Positions 29,376 to 37,844 of a stretch of 64,000 bases of DNA are shown piece by piece. The stretch comes from Kitasatospora sp. A2-31 (GTDB taxonomy: Bacteria; Actinomycetota; Actinomycetes; Streptomycetales; Streptomycetaceae). Position numbers and translations under genes: made by a program. Every line of letters begins with the position of its first letter. Position 1 is the first letter of the stretch. The notes below the pieces were generated by a model that made no database searches, had not been told where the DNA came from, and saw nothing but the letters and a program-made list of their open reading frames with translations. The stretch spans positions 929,770 through 993,769 of the forward strand of contig NZ_JAKNTA010000001.1 of NCBI RefSeq assembly GCF_022288725.1, in the 5' to 3' direction.

Positions 29376-30014
29376 TCAGGCGCCGGTGCCGCCGCCGCCG
29401 GGGACGTCCGCGGCGCTGTGCATGATCGCGTCGATGAGGCCGTACTCGAGGGCCTCCTCCGGCGTGAACCAGCGGTCGCGGTCGGAGTCCGCGGTGATCT
29501 GCTCGAAGGACTGGCCGCTGTGGAAGGCGATCAGCTCGGACATCCGCTTCTTGGTGCGGAGCAGCTGCTCGGCCTGGATGCGGATGTCGGTGGCCGAGCC
29601 GCCGAGGCCGGCGGACGGCTGGTGCATCAGGATGTTGGCGTTCGGCAGCGAGAAGCGCTTGCCCTTGGCGCCGGCGGTCAGCAGGAACTGGCCCATCGAG
29701 GCCGCCATGCCCATCGCGATCGTGACGACGTCGTTCTTGATGTACTGCATGGTGTCGTAGATCGCCATGCCGGCCGAGATCGAGCCGCCCGGGGAGTTGA
29801 TGTAGAGGAAGATGTCCTTGTCCGGGTCCGCGGCCAGCAGCAGCAGCTGGGCGGTGATCTTGTTGGCGATGTCGTCGTCGACCTGCTGGCCGAGGAAGAT
29901 GATCCGCTCGTTGAGCAGCCGGTTGTAGACCTGGTCGCCCAGGCCGCCGAGCACGTCACCAGAGGCGGCGTGCGGCGCCATCGGGCCAGGCATCTGCATC
30001 TGCGGGAACGTCAC
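29376..30014 (-). CDS. clpP1: ATP-dependent Clp protease proteolytic subunit 1
   Basis: A 212-residue paralogue of clpP2. The nucleophile is S106 in MGMAASMGQ, the histidine is H131 (LMHQPSAG), and the aspartate is in SDRDRW near 180. The first ~18 residues are Met/Pro-rich and probably form a removable propeptide. It starts with GTG after an AGGTGG site. It is the promoter-proximal clpP gene; a ClgR-type box lies about 140 bases upstream (30155-30171). Confidence 0.95.
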   Translation of the reverse strand: MTFPQMQMPGPMAPHAASGDVLGGLGDQVYNRLLNERIIFLGQQVDDDIANKITAQLLLLAADPDKDIFLYINSPGGSISAGMAIYDTMQYIKNDVVTIAMGMAASMGQFLLTAGAKGKRFSLPNANILMHQPSAGLGGSATDIRIQAEQLLRTKKRMSELIAFHSGQSFEQITADSDRDRWFTPEEALEYGLIDAIMHSAADVPGGGGTGA

Positions 30015-30154
30015 TTAGCCACCTGCTCAGTCGATTTGGACGGTCGCTCCACGGCCGTCACGGTGTCGCACAGCTTCCGGGTATCACGTCGTGATTGTTG
30101 CTGTCCAAGGACCCTAACGCGCAGGCCGGGCCGCAGAATCCCTCACGCAGAACT

Positions 30155-30171
30155 GTTCGCTGTGAGCGCAG
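30155..30171. promoter_or_regulatory. ClgR-type operator upstream of clpP1
   Basis: GTTCGC, five bases, GCGCAG. ClgR, the activator of clp genes in Streptomyces, has been described to bind GTTCGC-N5-GCG; the site agrees with that and lies in the clpP1 upstream region. Confidence 0.65.
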
Positions 30172-30233
30172 GGTTCACCACCCTCCCCGGGCGGGACCGG
30201 GCAGCGGCCGGGAGCCCGCCCGCCGGGAAAGCG

Positions 30234-30267
30234 GCGGGCCCGGACGCCGTACGGCGTCCGGGCCCGC
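30234..30267 (-). terminator. tig terminator
   Basis: A perfect 34-base palindrome, arms GCGGGCCCGGACGCCGT and its complement, 25 bases after the tig stop. Confidence 0.8.
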
Positions 30268-30292
30268 TGCTGCGTCGGGGCGACCGGGGCGA

Positions 30293-31684
30293 TCAGGCCT
30301 CGGTGGTCTCCTCGGCCTCGGCGGCCGGGGCCTCGACGGTCTCGGCCGACTCGTCGGTCTCGTCGTCGTCGAAGTTGATCTCGTTGCCCTCGGTGTCGAC
30401 GACCTTGGCGGCCTCGACCACGGTGGCCAGCGCCTTGCCGCGGGCGACCTCGCCGACCAGCAGCGGCACCTGGCCACCCTGGACGACCTGCTGCGCGAAC
30501 TGGTCCGGGGTGAGGCCCGAGCCGGCGGCGCGGCGGATGAGGTGCTCGGTGAGCTCCTCCTGGTTAACACCCAGCTCCTCGTCGGCGACGATCTGGTCCA
30601 GGACGAACTGGGTCTTGATGCCCTTCTTCGCCTGCTCCTCGACCTCGGCCAGGTACTCCTCCTCCGACTTGCCCTGGGTCTCCAGGTAGGTCGCGAGGTC
30701 GAGGCCCATCGGCTCCAGCTGGTGGTGCTCCAGGTTGTGCTTGCGGGTCTCGATCTCGTCCTTGAGGAGCTTCTCCGGGAACTCGATCTCGACCAGGCCG
30801 AGCAGCGCGTCGAGGACCTTCTCCTGGGCCTGGGTGGCCTGGTCGTACTCCTTCATGCGCTCGAGGCGCTTGCGGGAGTCGGCCTTCAGGTCCTCCAGGG
30901 TGTCGAACTCGCTCGCGAGCTGGGCGAACTCGTCGTCCAGCTCCGGCAGCTCCTTCTCCTGGACGGCGGTGACGGTGACGGTGACCTCGGAGGTCTTGCC
31001 CGCCTGGGTGCCGCCCTTGAGCTCGGTGGTGAAGGTGGCGGTGCCACCCGCCTCCAGGCCGATGACGGCGTCGTCGATGCCGTCGATCAGGCGGCCCGAG
31101 CCGATCTCGTAGCTGACGCCGGCGGCGGTGCCGTCCTCCGGCACCTCGCCGTCGACCTTGGCCTCGAGGTCGACGACCACGATGTCACCGGCGGCCGCGG
31201 CGCGCTCGACGTCCTTGACGGAGGAGAAGCGCTCGCGCAGCTGCTCCAGCGACTTGTCGACGTCCTCGTCGGTGACCACGATCGGGTCGACGGTGACCTC
31301 GATGGACGAGAAGTCCGGGAGGGTGATCTCGGGACGGACGTCCACCTCGGCGGTGAACTTCAGGTCGCCACCGTCGGCGATCTTCTCGACGCCCTCGATG
31401 TTGGTGATGTCGGGCTGGCCGAGGACCTCGATCTTGCCCTCGTCGACTGCCTGCGTGTAGAAGCGCGGGAGGGCGTCGTTGACGGCCTCCTCCAGCACGG
31501 CGCCACGACCGAAGCGCTGGTCGATGACCCGGTTCGGGATCTTGCCCTTGCGGAAGCCCGGAACGGTGACCTGCTGGTTGATCTTCTTGTACGCCGCGTC
31601 GAGGCTGGGCTTGAGCTCCTCGAAGGGCACCTCGACGGTGAGTCGAACCCGGGTCGGGTTCAGAGTCTCGACGGCGCTCTTCAC
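30293..31684 (-). CDS. tig: Trigger factor (ribosome-associated chaperone)
   Basis: A 463-residue chaperone and peptidyl-prolyl isomerase that binds at the ribosome exit tunnel. The N-terminal ribosome-binding domain has [11 protein letters not shown] (the family signature, about residues 43-53). The FKBP-like domain (about 155-240) includes [11 protein letters not shown], and the helical C-terminal chaperone domain follows. The last 40 residues are very acidic ([23 protein letters not shown]), common in actinobacteria. It stands alone upstream of the clpP operon, the usual order, with its own terminator. Confidence 0.96.
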   Translation of the reverse strand: MKSAVETLNPTRVRLTVEVPFEELKPSLDAAYKKINQQVTVPGFRKGKIPNRVIDQRFGRGAVLEEAVNDALPRFYTQAVDEGKIEVLGQPDITNIEGVEKIADGGDLKFTAEVDVRPEITLPDFSSIEVTVDPIVVTDEDVDKSLEQLRERFSSVKDVERAAAAGDIVVVDLEAKVDGEVPEDGTAAGVSYEIGSGRLIDGIDDAVIGLEAGGTATFTTELKGGTQAGKTSEVTVTVTAVQEKELPELDDEFAQLASEFDTLEDLKADSRKRLERMKEYDQATQAQEKVLDALLGLVEIEFPEKLLKDEIETRKHNLEHHQLEPMGLDLATYLETQGKSEEEYLAEVEEQAKKGIKTQFVLDQIVADEELGVNQEELTEHLIRRAAGSGLTPDQFAQQVVQGGQVPLLVGEVARGKALATVVEAAKVVDTEGNEINFDDDETDESAETVEAPAAEAEETTEA

Positions 31685-32006
31685 GGTTGGGTCTCCTATG
31701 GGCTTGCGGTCAGGTTGCCTCCGCCCTCCCCTGCCGCCGGCCGGGGCCTGGCGGATCGGATCGGGCGAGACGGGCGATGGGCGGTTGGAGCTGCATCTCC
31801 CGTGGGGGTGGACGGTGAGCGTGACTCCTCGCCCTCGTGCGGTTGACCTGGGTGGACGCCACAGGGACTACCGCCAGCGCCCCATCCTACCGGTACCACG
31901 AAAGGCCGACGCCAGGACGCCGCCGTCGGCATGCGCAGGAGCGTCCTCCAAGGGTGGCCGGAGACGCAAAACAGGGCCCCGCCGAGGGCGAGACCCTGCC
32001 GCACTG
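31685..32006. other. Intergenic region upstream of tig
   Basis: No supported gene. It should contain the tig promoter reading leftwards and the 3' flank of tRNA-Pro. GC-rich, with no clear repeat. Confidence 0.5.
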
Positions 32007-32080
32007 TCGGGGTGACCGGATTCGAACCGACGGCCTTCCGCTCCCAAAGCGGACGCGCTACCAAACTGCGCCACACCCCG
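32007..32080 (-). tRNA. tRNA-Pro (anticodon TGG)
   Basis: Read on the minus strand the 74 bases fold as a complete cloverleaf: acceptor CGGGGTG/CACCCCG with discriminator A, D-loop with TTTGGTAG, anticodon stem TCCGC/GCGGA with loop TTTGGGA, and T-arm with GGTTCGAATCC. Anticodon TGG reads CCA and probably other CCN codons. The CCA end is not encoded. Divergent from tRNA-Gly. Confidence 0.97.
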
Positions 32081-32224
32081 TGGTGCCGAGAGGAAGCGTA
32101 CACGCCGGGCCCTATGGGTTCTCCGACATATCCGAGGCCCCCGAAATGAATGTGGTGTGCGCGCAGCCGACCGGACCAGGTACGCTGTTCCCGACCTTCC
32201 GTCCGGCGACGGCCGGGGGATCAT

Positions 32225-32295
32225 GCGGGCGTAGCTCAATGGTAGAGCCCTAGTCTTCCAAACTAGTCACGCGAGTTCGATTCTCGTCGCCCGCT
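32225..32295 (+). tRNA. tRNA-Gly (anticodon TCC)
   Basis: A 71-base cloverleaf: acceptor GCGGGCG/CGCCCGC with discriminator T, D-loop AATGGTAGAGC, anticodon stem CTAGT/ACTAG with loop CTTCCAA, T-arm GAGTTCGATTCTC. Anticodon TCC reads GGA/GGG. The CCA end is not encoded. Confidence 0.97.
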
Positions 32296-32455
32296 CCGAC
32301 CGTCCGGCCCCGGAGAGACAACCGTCTCGCCGGGGCCGTTCGCGTTTCCCGGCCGCGTTTCCCGGTCCGCTTCCCGGCCGCGTTTCCCGACCCGCTCCCG
32401 ATCGCGGCCACCGACCGCCGGTCAGGGCCTCCGGTCCCCGACCCGCCGTCCGGGG

Positions 32456-32995
32456 TCAGAGGCCGAGCCGCGCGGCACGGGCGGCGGCCCGGTCGAGCAG
32501 CTGGTGGACGTCGGCCTGCCGGGTGGTCGGCCGGTCGTTGTAGACGTCCGGGGAGCTCACCGGGCGGCCGGTGGCGTGCAGCACCTCCATCAGCTGGACC
32601 CGGGCGGTGCGGACGGTGGGCGCGGTGCCGTACCCGTGGGCGAGGACGGCGGCCTGCGCGCCGAGCAGGCAGACGCGGCCGGCCGCGTCCCACATGGCGC
32701 CCTGCAGCCAGCCGGCGGCGGCGATGTAGCGGGAGGCGAGCCGCAGGTGCTCGGCGGCGCTCACCGGGACGGGGCGCGCCGGGCGGCGCAGCACCCGGTC
32801 CAGCAGGGTGGCCTGCGGGAGGGGATGGCCGGCGTACCAGGGCTGGAGGGCGGAGCCGAGCGGGCAGACGTAGGGGACCGTCGGCCGGGCCGGGGCGGGC
32901 AGGGAGGCGAGGTACGCCTCGATCTCGGCCACCAGGCCGGTGCCGTCCGGGGCGATGAGCGGCGGCGGAAGCGGCGTCAGGTCGGTGCGGGGCAT
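32456..32995 (-). CDS. Unknown actinobacterial protein (179 aa), DUF6197-like
   Basis: The protein has no membrane segment or signal peptide. It contains a block typical of a streptomycete family I recall as DUF6197: HLRLASRYIAAAGWLQGAMWDAAGRVCLLGA, then YNDRPTTRQADVHQLLDRAA. The assignment is from memory and only moderately certain. A GGAG site precedes the ATG by 7 bases. It is convergent to nothing and divergent from the next gene. Function unknown; related proteins are often found in mobile or accessory regions. Confidence 0.75.
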   Translation of the reverse strand: MPRTDLTPLPPPLIAPDGTGLVAEIEAYLASLPAPARPTVPYVCPLGSALQPWYAGHPLPQATLLDRVLRRPARPVPVSAAEHLRLASRYIAAAGWLQGAMWDAAGRVCLLGAQAAVLAHGYGTAPTVRTARVQLMEVLHATGRPVSSPDVYNDRPTTRQADVHQLLDRAAARAARLGL

Positions 32996-33311
32996 CGGTT
33001 CTCCAGGCGTGGCCTATGGTTACCGCTACCCAAAGTGGGGCATAAGGGGCATTTCCGCGACCGGAAGGGCCTCGACGCGCCGGTTCGGTTCCACCGCCGG
33101 GGGCAGCGCCCGGGGCGGCGGCCGCGAGCGGGCGCGGGAGGAGCGGGAGGAGCGGCGCGGGCGCGAGCGCCGGCGCCGCGCCGGGGCGTCCGGACCGGTC
33201 AGGGCCGGGTGCGCCGGTCGTCGCGGTTTCCCGGCGGGGGCCCGGGCCGATAGCCTCGGCGGCGTTCGAGCGCAGTTCGAGGACACTGCGCGCCCTAACG
33301 GAGGAGAACCC
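32996..33311. other. Intergenic region between divergent genes
   Basis: No gene supported. The stretch 33110-33200 is extremely GC-rich with runs of CGCGAGCGCCGGCGC-type sequence. Promoters for both flanking genes should lie here; TATGGTTACCGCTACCC near 33014 is the only AT-richer patch. Confidence 0.45.
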
Positions 33312-34100
33312 GTGCGTCCCCAGGACCGACTGGCCGTCATCCAGCGCTGCGTGGTCCGGGAAATGGCGCGATTCGGGCAGGAGTTCACGGTCGACGGCGA
33401 GGTGGTGCGCGGTCCGGGAACGACCGCGGTGGCCGTCCGGGAGCACCCCGGCGACGACGGCGCCGGCCATGTCGACCTGGGCTACGTCCTGCGGTTGGGC
33501 CGCGCGGACGCGCCGGTGGTCTGGGACTGCGCGGCCGGTCTCGGCAAGACCGAGGAGGAGAAGCTCGCCAACGCGGTGCGGATGTGGGCGACCACGACCG
33601 CCTCGGCACTGGTGGAGCTGACGGAGGGCCGGGGCGAGCACGGCGACCACGCCGACTATCCGCAACTGCCGCACTGGCACGCCGTGCAGGGGCCGGCGGC
33701 GGTGTTCGGCTTCGGGAACGAGCGGCTGGCGGGCTGGCTGGCGGAGCACCGGGTGCTGCCGGCGTTGGCGCCGGCGCTGCTGCCGGAGCTGGCCGTCGGG
33801 CGGCCGAACGGGGTGAAGCTGTTCCTCGGCGGCAAGGCCGGGGACGACGTGGCCGAGGTGCGGATCAACGGCGAGGTGTCCGAGGGCGCCTCGGCGGCGC
33901 TGCGCGCGCTGGACTGGCCGCGCGGCGAACGGCTGTGCTGGGCGCGGCTCTTCGTCCTGTTGACGACCCGGGAGACGGCGCTGCCGCCGGCCGTGCCGAC
34001 GGGCCCGGCGGCACCTGCGCCGGTCCGCCCCCCGGCCCCGGCGGCTCGGCCCCGGGGACTCCTCGCGCGCTGGCGGCAGGCCGGACGGGCCGGCCGGTGA
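33312..34100 (+). CDS. Unknown actinobacterial protein, DUF6348-like (262 aa)
   Basis: GTG at 33312 with an excellent GGAGGAG site 6 bases before it. The protein begins RPQDRLAVIQRCVVREMARFG and contains VWDCAAGLGKTEEEKLANAVRMWATTT, HWHAVQGPAAVFG and VKLFLGGKAGDDVAEVRINGE, a pattern I associate with DUF6348. There is no signal peptide. The last 45 residues are Pro/Ala/Arg-rich. The upstream open frame back to 32940 has no ribosome-binding site and poor sequence character, so the GTG is preferred. Function unknown. Confidence 0.75.
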   Translation: MRPQDRLAVIQRCVVREMARFGQEFTVDGEVVRGPGTTAVAVREHPGDDGAGHVDLGYVLRLGRADAPVVWDCAAGLGKTEEEKLANAVRMWATTTASALVELTEGRGEHGDHADYPQLPHWHAVQGPAAVFGFGNERLAGWLAEHRVLPALAPALLPELAVGRPNGVKLFLGGKAGDDVAEVRINGEVSEGASAALRALDWPRGERLCWARLFVLLTTRETALPPAVPTGPAAPAPVRPPAPAARPRGLLARWRQAGRAGR

Positions 34101-34151
34101 ACCGGGCGGCCGGCCTCGCTCCCCCGGTGGGCCCCGGACGGGGCCCCGAGG

Positions 34152-34346
34152 TCAGCTGGCGATGCTGGAGATGCTCTTGGCGATCTGGCTCAGGAAGTCC
34201 TGGATCGGCTTGGCGGCCGTGCTCTGGTTGAGCATGAAGCCGAACAGTGCGGCCAGGATGAAGTGGCCGGTCTTCAGCTGCTTGTTGCGGATGAAGATGA
34301 AGCAGATGATGCCGAACAGGACCAGTGCGGAGACGGAGAGTGCCAC
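34152..34346 (-). CDS. Small membrane protein (64 aa), conserved streptomycete type
   Basis: A GTG start with GAGGAA upstream. One strong membrane helix (about 5-20, VSALVLFGIICFIFIR), the basic linker NKQLKTG, a second moderately hydrophobic helix (GHFILAALFGFML) and an amphipathic tail (IQDFLSQIAKSISSIAS). Composition and codon bias are less GC-extreme than in its neighbours because of the hydrophobic content. Function unknown; the size and plan are similar to holin-like or membrane-anchoring peptides, but there is no evidence for either. Confidence 0.75.
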   Translation of the reverse strand: MALSVSALVLFGIICFIFIRNKQLKTGHFILAALFGFMLNQSTAAKPIQDFLSQIAKSISSIAS

Positions 34347-34836
34347 CCGGACTCACTTCCTCGTTTCATAGCGGGGTGCCGTCACCTGGCAGCCCCTGCG
34401 AAGCCGGACCCCGGCCTGTCCGACGGTCCCGAGGCGGAACTGCGGCTCGTCCGACCCGTCGCGGCCGGAATGGGAGCCGGTACGGCCGCACGCTGTCCGT
34501 CCTGCCGCACGTGACGCCCCCTATCCCCCGAATCCTGACCAGTCCCGCCCAGACTCAGTGTGGTCGACCGTGCCGATTGCGTAAAGGTCTGACCGACAGC
34601 CGGGCCCCGATATCCTGCGGTGCGGGACGAGTTTCCGCCGACCGAGACGATAGCCGAGACGTTCTGACGGATCGTCCACGGGGCGCCGCTGAGCGGCCGT
34701 GGAGCGCCTGGCGGGCGGGAGCGGAACGGGCAGGTCCACAACGGTGACGGGCCTGCGGAATTGGCCGAAGATCAGCTCCCAGGCTTGACAGCAGCTGCCG
34801 CCGGCAATTGCCCGGGCGAGCGGACCCGGCCCGCCC
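34347..34836. other. Gene-free stretch of about 490 bp
   Basis: I see no gene. It has mixed composition with a moderately AT-rich centre around 34540-34680 (GTGTGGTCGACC, GATATCCTGCGG). It probably contains the promoter of the small membrane protein gene on the left; it is downstream of the phosphatase gene on the right. No convincing hairpin. Confidence 0.45.
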
Positions 34837-36066
34837 TCAATCGCGCCAGAGCAGGAGGACGGCGCGGTCGTCGTTGATGTCGCGGGCGACCGTCTCGATC
34901 AGCCGGGAGGCCGCGCCGCTGCCGCCGCCGGGGCCCCCGCCGGGGACCAGCCGGTCGGCCTCGCCCATCAGCCGGTCCATCCCCTCGGACAGGTCCCGGC
35001 CGGGCGCCTCGACCATGCCGTCCGTGCAGAGCATCAGGACGTCGCCCCGGTTCAGCCGCCCGCGCACGCCCTCGAACTTGGCCCCGTCGTAGATCCCGAG
35101 CAGCGGGCCGTCCGCGGCCTCCTTCATCTCCCAGCGGCCGGCGCCGCCCAGCCGCTGCATCCCGGGCAGATGCCCGGCCGAGAGCAGCTCGTACTCGCCG
35201 GTGTCGAGGTCCAGCACCAGGTGGACGGCGGTGGCGAAGCCCTCCTCCCAGTCCTGCCGGAGCAGATAGCCGTTGGCGGCGGGCAGGAAGTCGTGCGCGG
35301 GCAGCGAGCCGAGCAGGCCGCCGAAGGCGCCGGAGAGCAGCAGGGCGCGCGAGCCGGCGTCCATGCCCTTGCCGGAGACGTCCGCGAGGACCACCTCCAG
35401 CACCCGCCGGCCGGGGCCGGTCCGGGCGGCGACCACGAAGTCGCCGGAGAAGGACTGCCCGCCCGCCGGGCGCAGCGCCATGTCGGCGTGCCAGCCGTCC
35501 GGCAGGGCCGGGACGCGGCTCTGCACCCGCAGCCGCTCGCGCAGGTCGAAGAGCATGGTGGAGCCGCCCCACCAGGGGACGCCGACCCGGCTGCGGAACT
35601 GGGCCAGCAGCAGGCCGCCGACCCCGGCCGCGCCGACCACCAGGGCGGCGCCGGGGGTGACCCCGTAGGTGTAGGCGGCCGGGTCGGCGCTGGCGACCCG
35701 TTCGCCGGTGTGGATCACGGACTCGGCGGAGAGGCCGAGCGCGGCCAGTGCGTAGAGCACCACCAGGCTCCCGGGGCGCAGCAGCAGCGCCGCGGCCAGG
35801 ATCGGCAGCACCAGGGAGGTGGGCGGGGCCCAGGCGGGGATCCAGATGTTGAGCAGGATCAGCACCGGGACGGTGAGGGCCAGGACGATCAGCACCGGCC
35901 AGTCGGCGGCGCCGCCGCGGAAGTAGTCGACACCGGCGGTGCGCAGCTTTCGGCGGACCCGGCGGAGCCCCTTGGCCAGCCGGGCCGTCACGGGGTCGGG
36001 CACCGTGGCGGCGCCGGGCCTCGTCGCAGTCGTCTGGGGCGGTGTGCCCGGCGCTCTGCCAGCCAT
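34837..36066 (-). CDS. Membrane PP2C/SpoIIE-type serine phosphatase
   Basis: A 409-residue protein. A basic N-terminus is followed by three or four membrane helices (about 55-165) and a C-terminal SpoIIE/PP2C-like phosphatase domain (about 180-409) with the metal-binding motifs GGQSFSGDFV, VLADVSGKGMDA, LLSAGHLPG, LMLCTDGMVEA and ARDINDDRAVLLL. Such enzymes dephosphorylate anti-sigma-factor antagonists in streptomycete stress and development networks; the partner is unknown and no STAS or kinase gene is adjacent. The ATG at 36066 is chosen because the in-frame extension further upstream runs antisense across the intergenic repeats and rpiB. Confidence 0.88.
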   Translation of the reverse strand: MAGRAPGTPPQTTATRPGAATVPDPVTARLAKGLRRVRRKLRTAGVDYFRGGAADWPVLIVLALTVPVLILLNIWIPAWAPPTSLVLPILAAALLLRPGSLVVLYALAALGLSAESVIHTGERVASADPAAYTYGVTPGAALVVGAAGVGGLLLAQFRSRVGVPWWGGSTMLFDLRERLRVQSRVPALPDGWHADMALRPAGGQSFSGDFVVAARTGPGRRVLEVVLADVSGKGMDAGSRALLLSGAFGGLLGSLPAHDFLPAANGYLLRQDWEEGFATAVHLVLDLDTGEYELLSAGHLPGMQRLGGAGRWEMKEAADGPLLGIYDGAKFEGVRGRLNRGDVLMLCTDGMVEAPGRDLSEGMDRLMGEADRLVPGGGPGGGSGAASRLIETVARDINDDRAVLLLWRD

Positions 36067-36206
36067 GGGGACCGACCATATCCACCGCTGCGGCCCGGCG
36101 TCGACGGCCCGGGCCCGGGCGGCTCCGGGGTGGCGCGGGCGCGTCAGCGGGTTTCGGCCGATTGCGGAGGGCGGCGGTCGTGGCGTCAGGAGGCGTGCGG
36201 GGGCTG

Positions 36207-36263
36207 GGCGTACGAACCACACGGGCGGCGCATGCCCCCCGCGCGCGGGGTGGTTCGTGCGCC
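36207..36263. repeat. Inverted repeat with 29-base spacer upstream of the phosphatase gene
   Basis: Arms GGCGTACGAACCAC (36207-36220) and GTGGTTCGTGCGCC (36250-36263) are complementary except for one base. The position, 140-200 bases before the phosphatase start, would suit an operator or a stable hairpin. Confidence 0.5.
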
Positions 36264-36323
36264 GTGGCGGCTCCGGGGGCGCTGTGGCCGATGCCACAGG
36301 GTCGCGCACGCCCCCGGAACGCG

Positions 36324-36358
36324 CCGGCCGGCCGCGCTGCGGGAGCGCGGCCGGCCGG
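36324..36358 (-). terminator. rpiB terminator
   Basis: A 15-bp perfect stem (CCGGCCGGCCGCGCT against AGCGCGGCCGGCCGG) with loop GCGGG, 16 bases after the rpiB stop. Confidence 0.8.
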
Positions 36359-36374
36359 TGTGCGGGTGGGGCGG

Positions 36375-36863
36375 TCAGCCCTGCTGCGGGTGGTGCGCCG
36401 GGATCGGCGGGAGCTCGCCGGTGGTCTCGTACTCGCTCAGCATGGCGATCCGGCGGGTGTGCCGCTCGTCGCCGCTGTACGGGGTGTTGAGGAAGACCTC
36501 GACGAACCTGGTGGCCTCCTCCTGGGTGTGCATCCGGCCACCGATGGAGATCACGTTGGCGTTGTTGTGCTCGCGGCCGAGCGAGGCGGTCTGCTCGCTC
36601 CAGGCCAGCGCCGCCCGCACGCCCTTGACCTTGTTGGCGGCGATCGCCTCGCCGTTGCCCGAGCCGCCGATGACGACGCCCAGCGCCTCCGGGTCGGCCG
36701 CGGTGCGCTCGGCGGCCCGCAGGCAGAACGGCGGGTAGTCGTCGAGGGCGTCGTAGATGTGCGGCCCGCAGTCGACCGGCTCGTGGCCGGCCTCCTTCAG
36801 CCACTCCACGAGGTGGTTCTTCAGTTCGTATCCGGCATGGTCGGAGCCCAGGTAGACGCGCAT
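36375..36863 (-). CDS. rpiB: Ribose-5-phosphate isomerase B
   Basis: A 162-residue RpiB/LacAB-type isomerase interconverting ribose 5-phosphate and ribulose 5-phosphate in the pentose phosphate pathway. The N-terminus GSDHAGYELK holds the phosphate-binding Asp/His. VIGGSGNGEAIAANKVKG is the anion-hole loop; as in other actinobacterial enzymes the active-site position is a serine (GSGNG) where E. coli-type enzymes have cysteine. HNNANVISIGGR follows. Single gene with its own terminator. The ATG at 36863 gives the family N-terminus. Confidence 0.95.
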   Translation of the reverse strand: MRVYLGSDHAGYELKNHLVEWLKEAGHEPVDCGPHIYDALDDYPPFCLRAAERTAADPEALGVVIGGSGNGEAIAANKVKGVRAALAWSEQTASLGREHNNANVISIGGRMHTQEEATRFVEVFLNTPYSGDERHTRRIAMLSEYETTGELPPIPAHHPQQG

Positions 36864-36975
36864 GGCACGAGTGTGGCATGCGCGCCCACCGGGGGTGCGC
36901 AGGGGGCCGAGGGCGCGTGCCGGGGCCGGTCGGCGCCCGGCTGCCCGCTCCCGGGTCCTGCCGTGAGCGCGGTGC

Positions 36976-37575
36976 TCAGCGGCGGCCGAGGAGCTTCCAC
37001 GCCAGCGGCAGCGCGCCGGCCGCGAGGACGGCCTTCAGGGCGTCGCCGACCAGGTAGGGGTAGAGGCCGAGCTCGGCGGCGCGGGCGAGCGGGACGTCCA
37101 GCGCGAAGGCGAGGTAGGGGACGCCGACGGCGTAGATCGCGAGGCTGCCGATCACCATGGCGGCGGCGGTGCGGACCGGGCTCCGGTCGGCGCCGCGGCG
37201 GGCCAGCGCGCCGGTCAGGGCGGCCGCCAGGACGAACCCGAGCACGTAGCCGAGCGAGGGCATCGACCAACCGGAGGTGCCCTCGGCGAACCAGGGCAGG
37301 CCGGCCATGCCGGCCAGCAGGTAGAGGCCGAGCGAGGCGACGCCACGGCGGGTGCCGAGCGCGGTGCCGACCAGCAGGGCGGCGAAGGTCTGGCCGGTCA
37401 CCGGCACCGGGGAGCCGGGGACGGTCACCGAGAACTGGGCGGCCAGGCCGGTGAGGGCGGCGCCGCCGGCCACCAGGGCGAGGTCGCGGGCCTGCGCACC
37501 GAACCGGCTGGAGGCGGCGGGCAGCAGGTCCGCCAGGACGGCGCGGCTGGGTATCGGGGTGCTGGCAGTGGCCAT
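36976..37575 (-). CDS. bioY: Biotin transporter BioY
   Basis: A 199-residue S component of biotin ECF transporters with six membrane helices. The family signature VPVTGQTFAALLVGTALG and the later LGYVLGFVLAA segment are clear. It binds biotin and works alone or with BioMN; no bioM or bioN is nearby. The ATG follows GGAGGAGGCCACCG. Just upstream two TGAAC copies (37603 and 37614) occur in direct orientation; a biotin-repressor operator would be expected as an inverted pair, so I do not call one. Confidence 0.93.
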   Translation of the reverse strand: MATASTPIPSRAVLADLLPAASSRFGAQARDLALVAGGAALTGLAAQFSVTVPGSPVPVTGQTFAALLVGTALGTRRGVASLGLYLLAGMAGLPWFAEGTSGWSMPSLGYVLGFVLAAALTGALARRGADRSPVRTAAAMVIGSLAIYAVGVPYLAFALDVPLARAAELGLYPYLVGDALKAVLAAGALPLAWKLLGRR

Positions 37576-37621
37576 CGGTGGCCTCCTCCGGGGATCAGGT
37601 GAGTGAACACCTGTGAACCTA

Positions 37622-37756
37622 CGCGGTGATCGCCACGGGGACCGTCAGGGATTCGGACAAAGCCCCGGAGGCCGTCCTTGTGGGGTCCGACGCAGTGATC
37701 GCCACCTAACGTGACGGTTCCGGCCAACCTCCGTCACGATCCGGTCCGCATCGTGA
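37622..37756. promoter_or_regulatory. Repeats in the bioY - permease divergent promoter region
   Basis: CGCGGTGATCGCCAC (37622-37636 region) recurs as CGCAGTGATCGCCAC (37691-37705). A perfect 7-bp inverted repeat, TCACGAT (37734-37740) and ATCGTGA (37750-37756), lies 90 bases before the permease start. TTGACA at about 37778 could be the permease -35 box. The binding proteins are unknown. Confidence 0.45.
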
Positions 37757-37844
37757 TCCGGGCGCCCTCCACCTTGGCGTTGACACCCGCGTCCCCGGAT
37801 ATTGGGCAACTCGCACCGCCATCCGAACAGTCTGGATCCCACCC

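Noticed and set aside
31837..32253. Short frames over the tRNA-Pro and tRNA-Gly genes
   Set aside because: They coincide with complete tRNA cloverleaves.
37600..37625. BioQ/BirA-type biotin operator before bioY
   Set aside because: The two TGAAC copies are direct and not inverted, so they do not form the expected palindrome.
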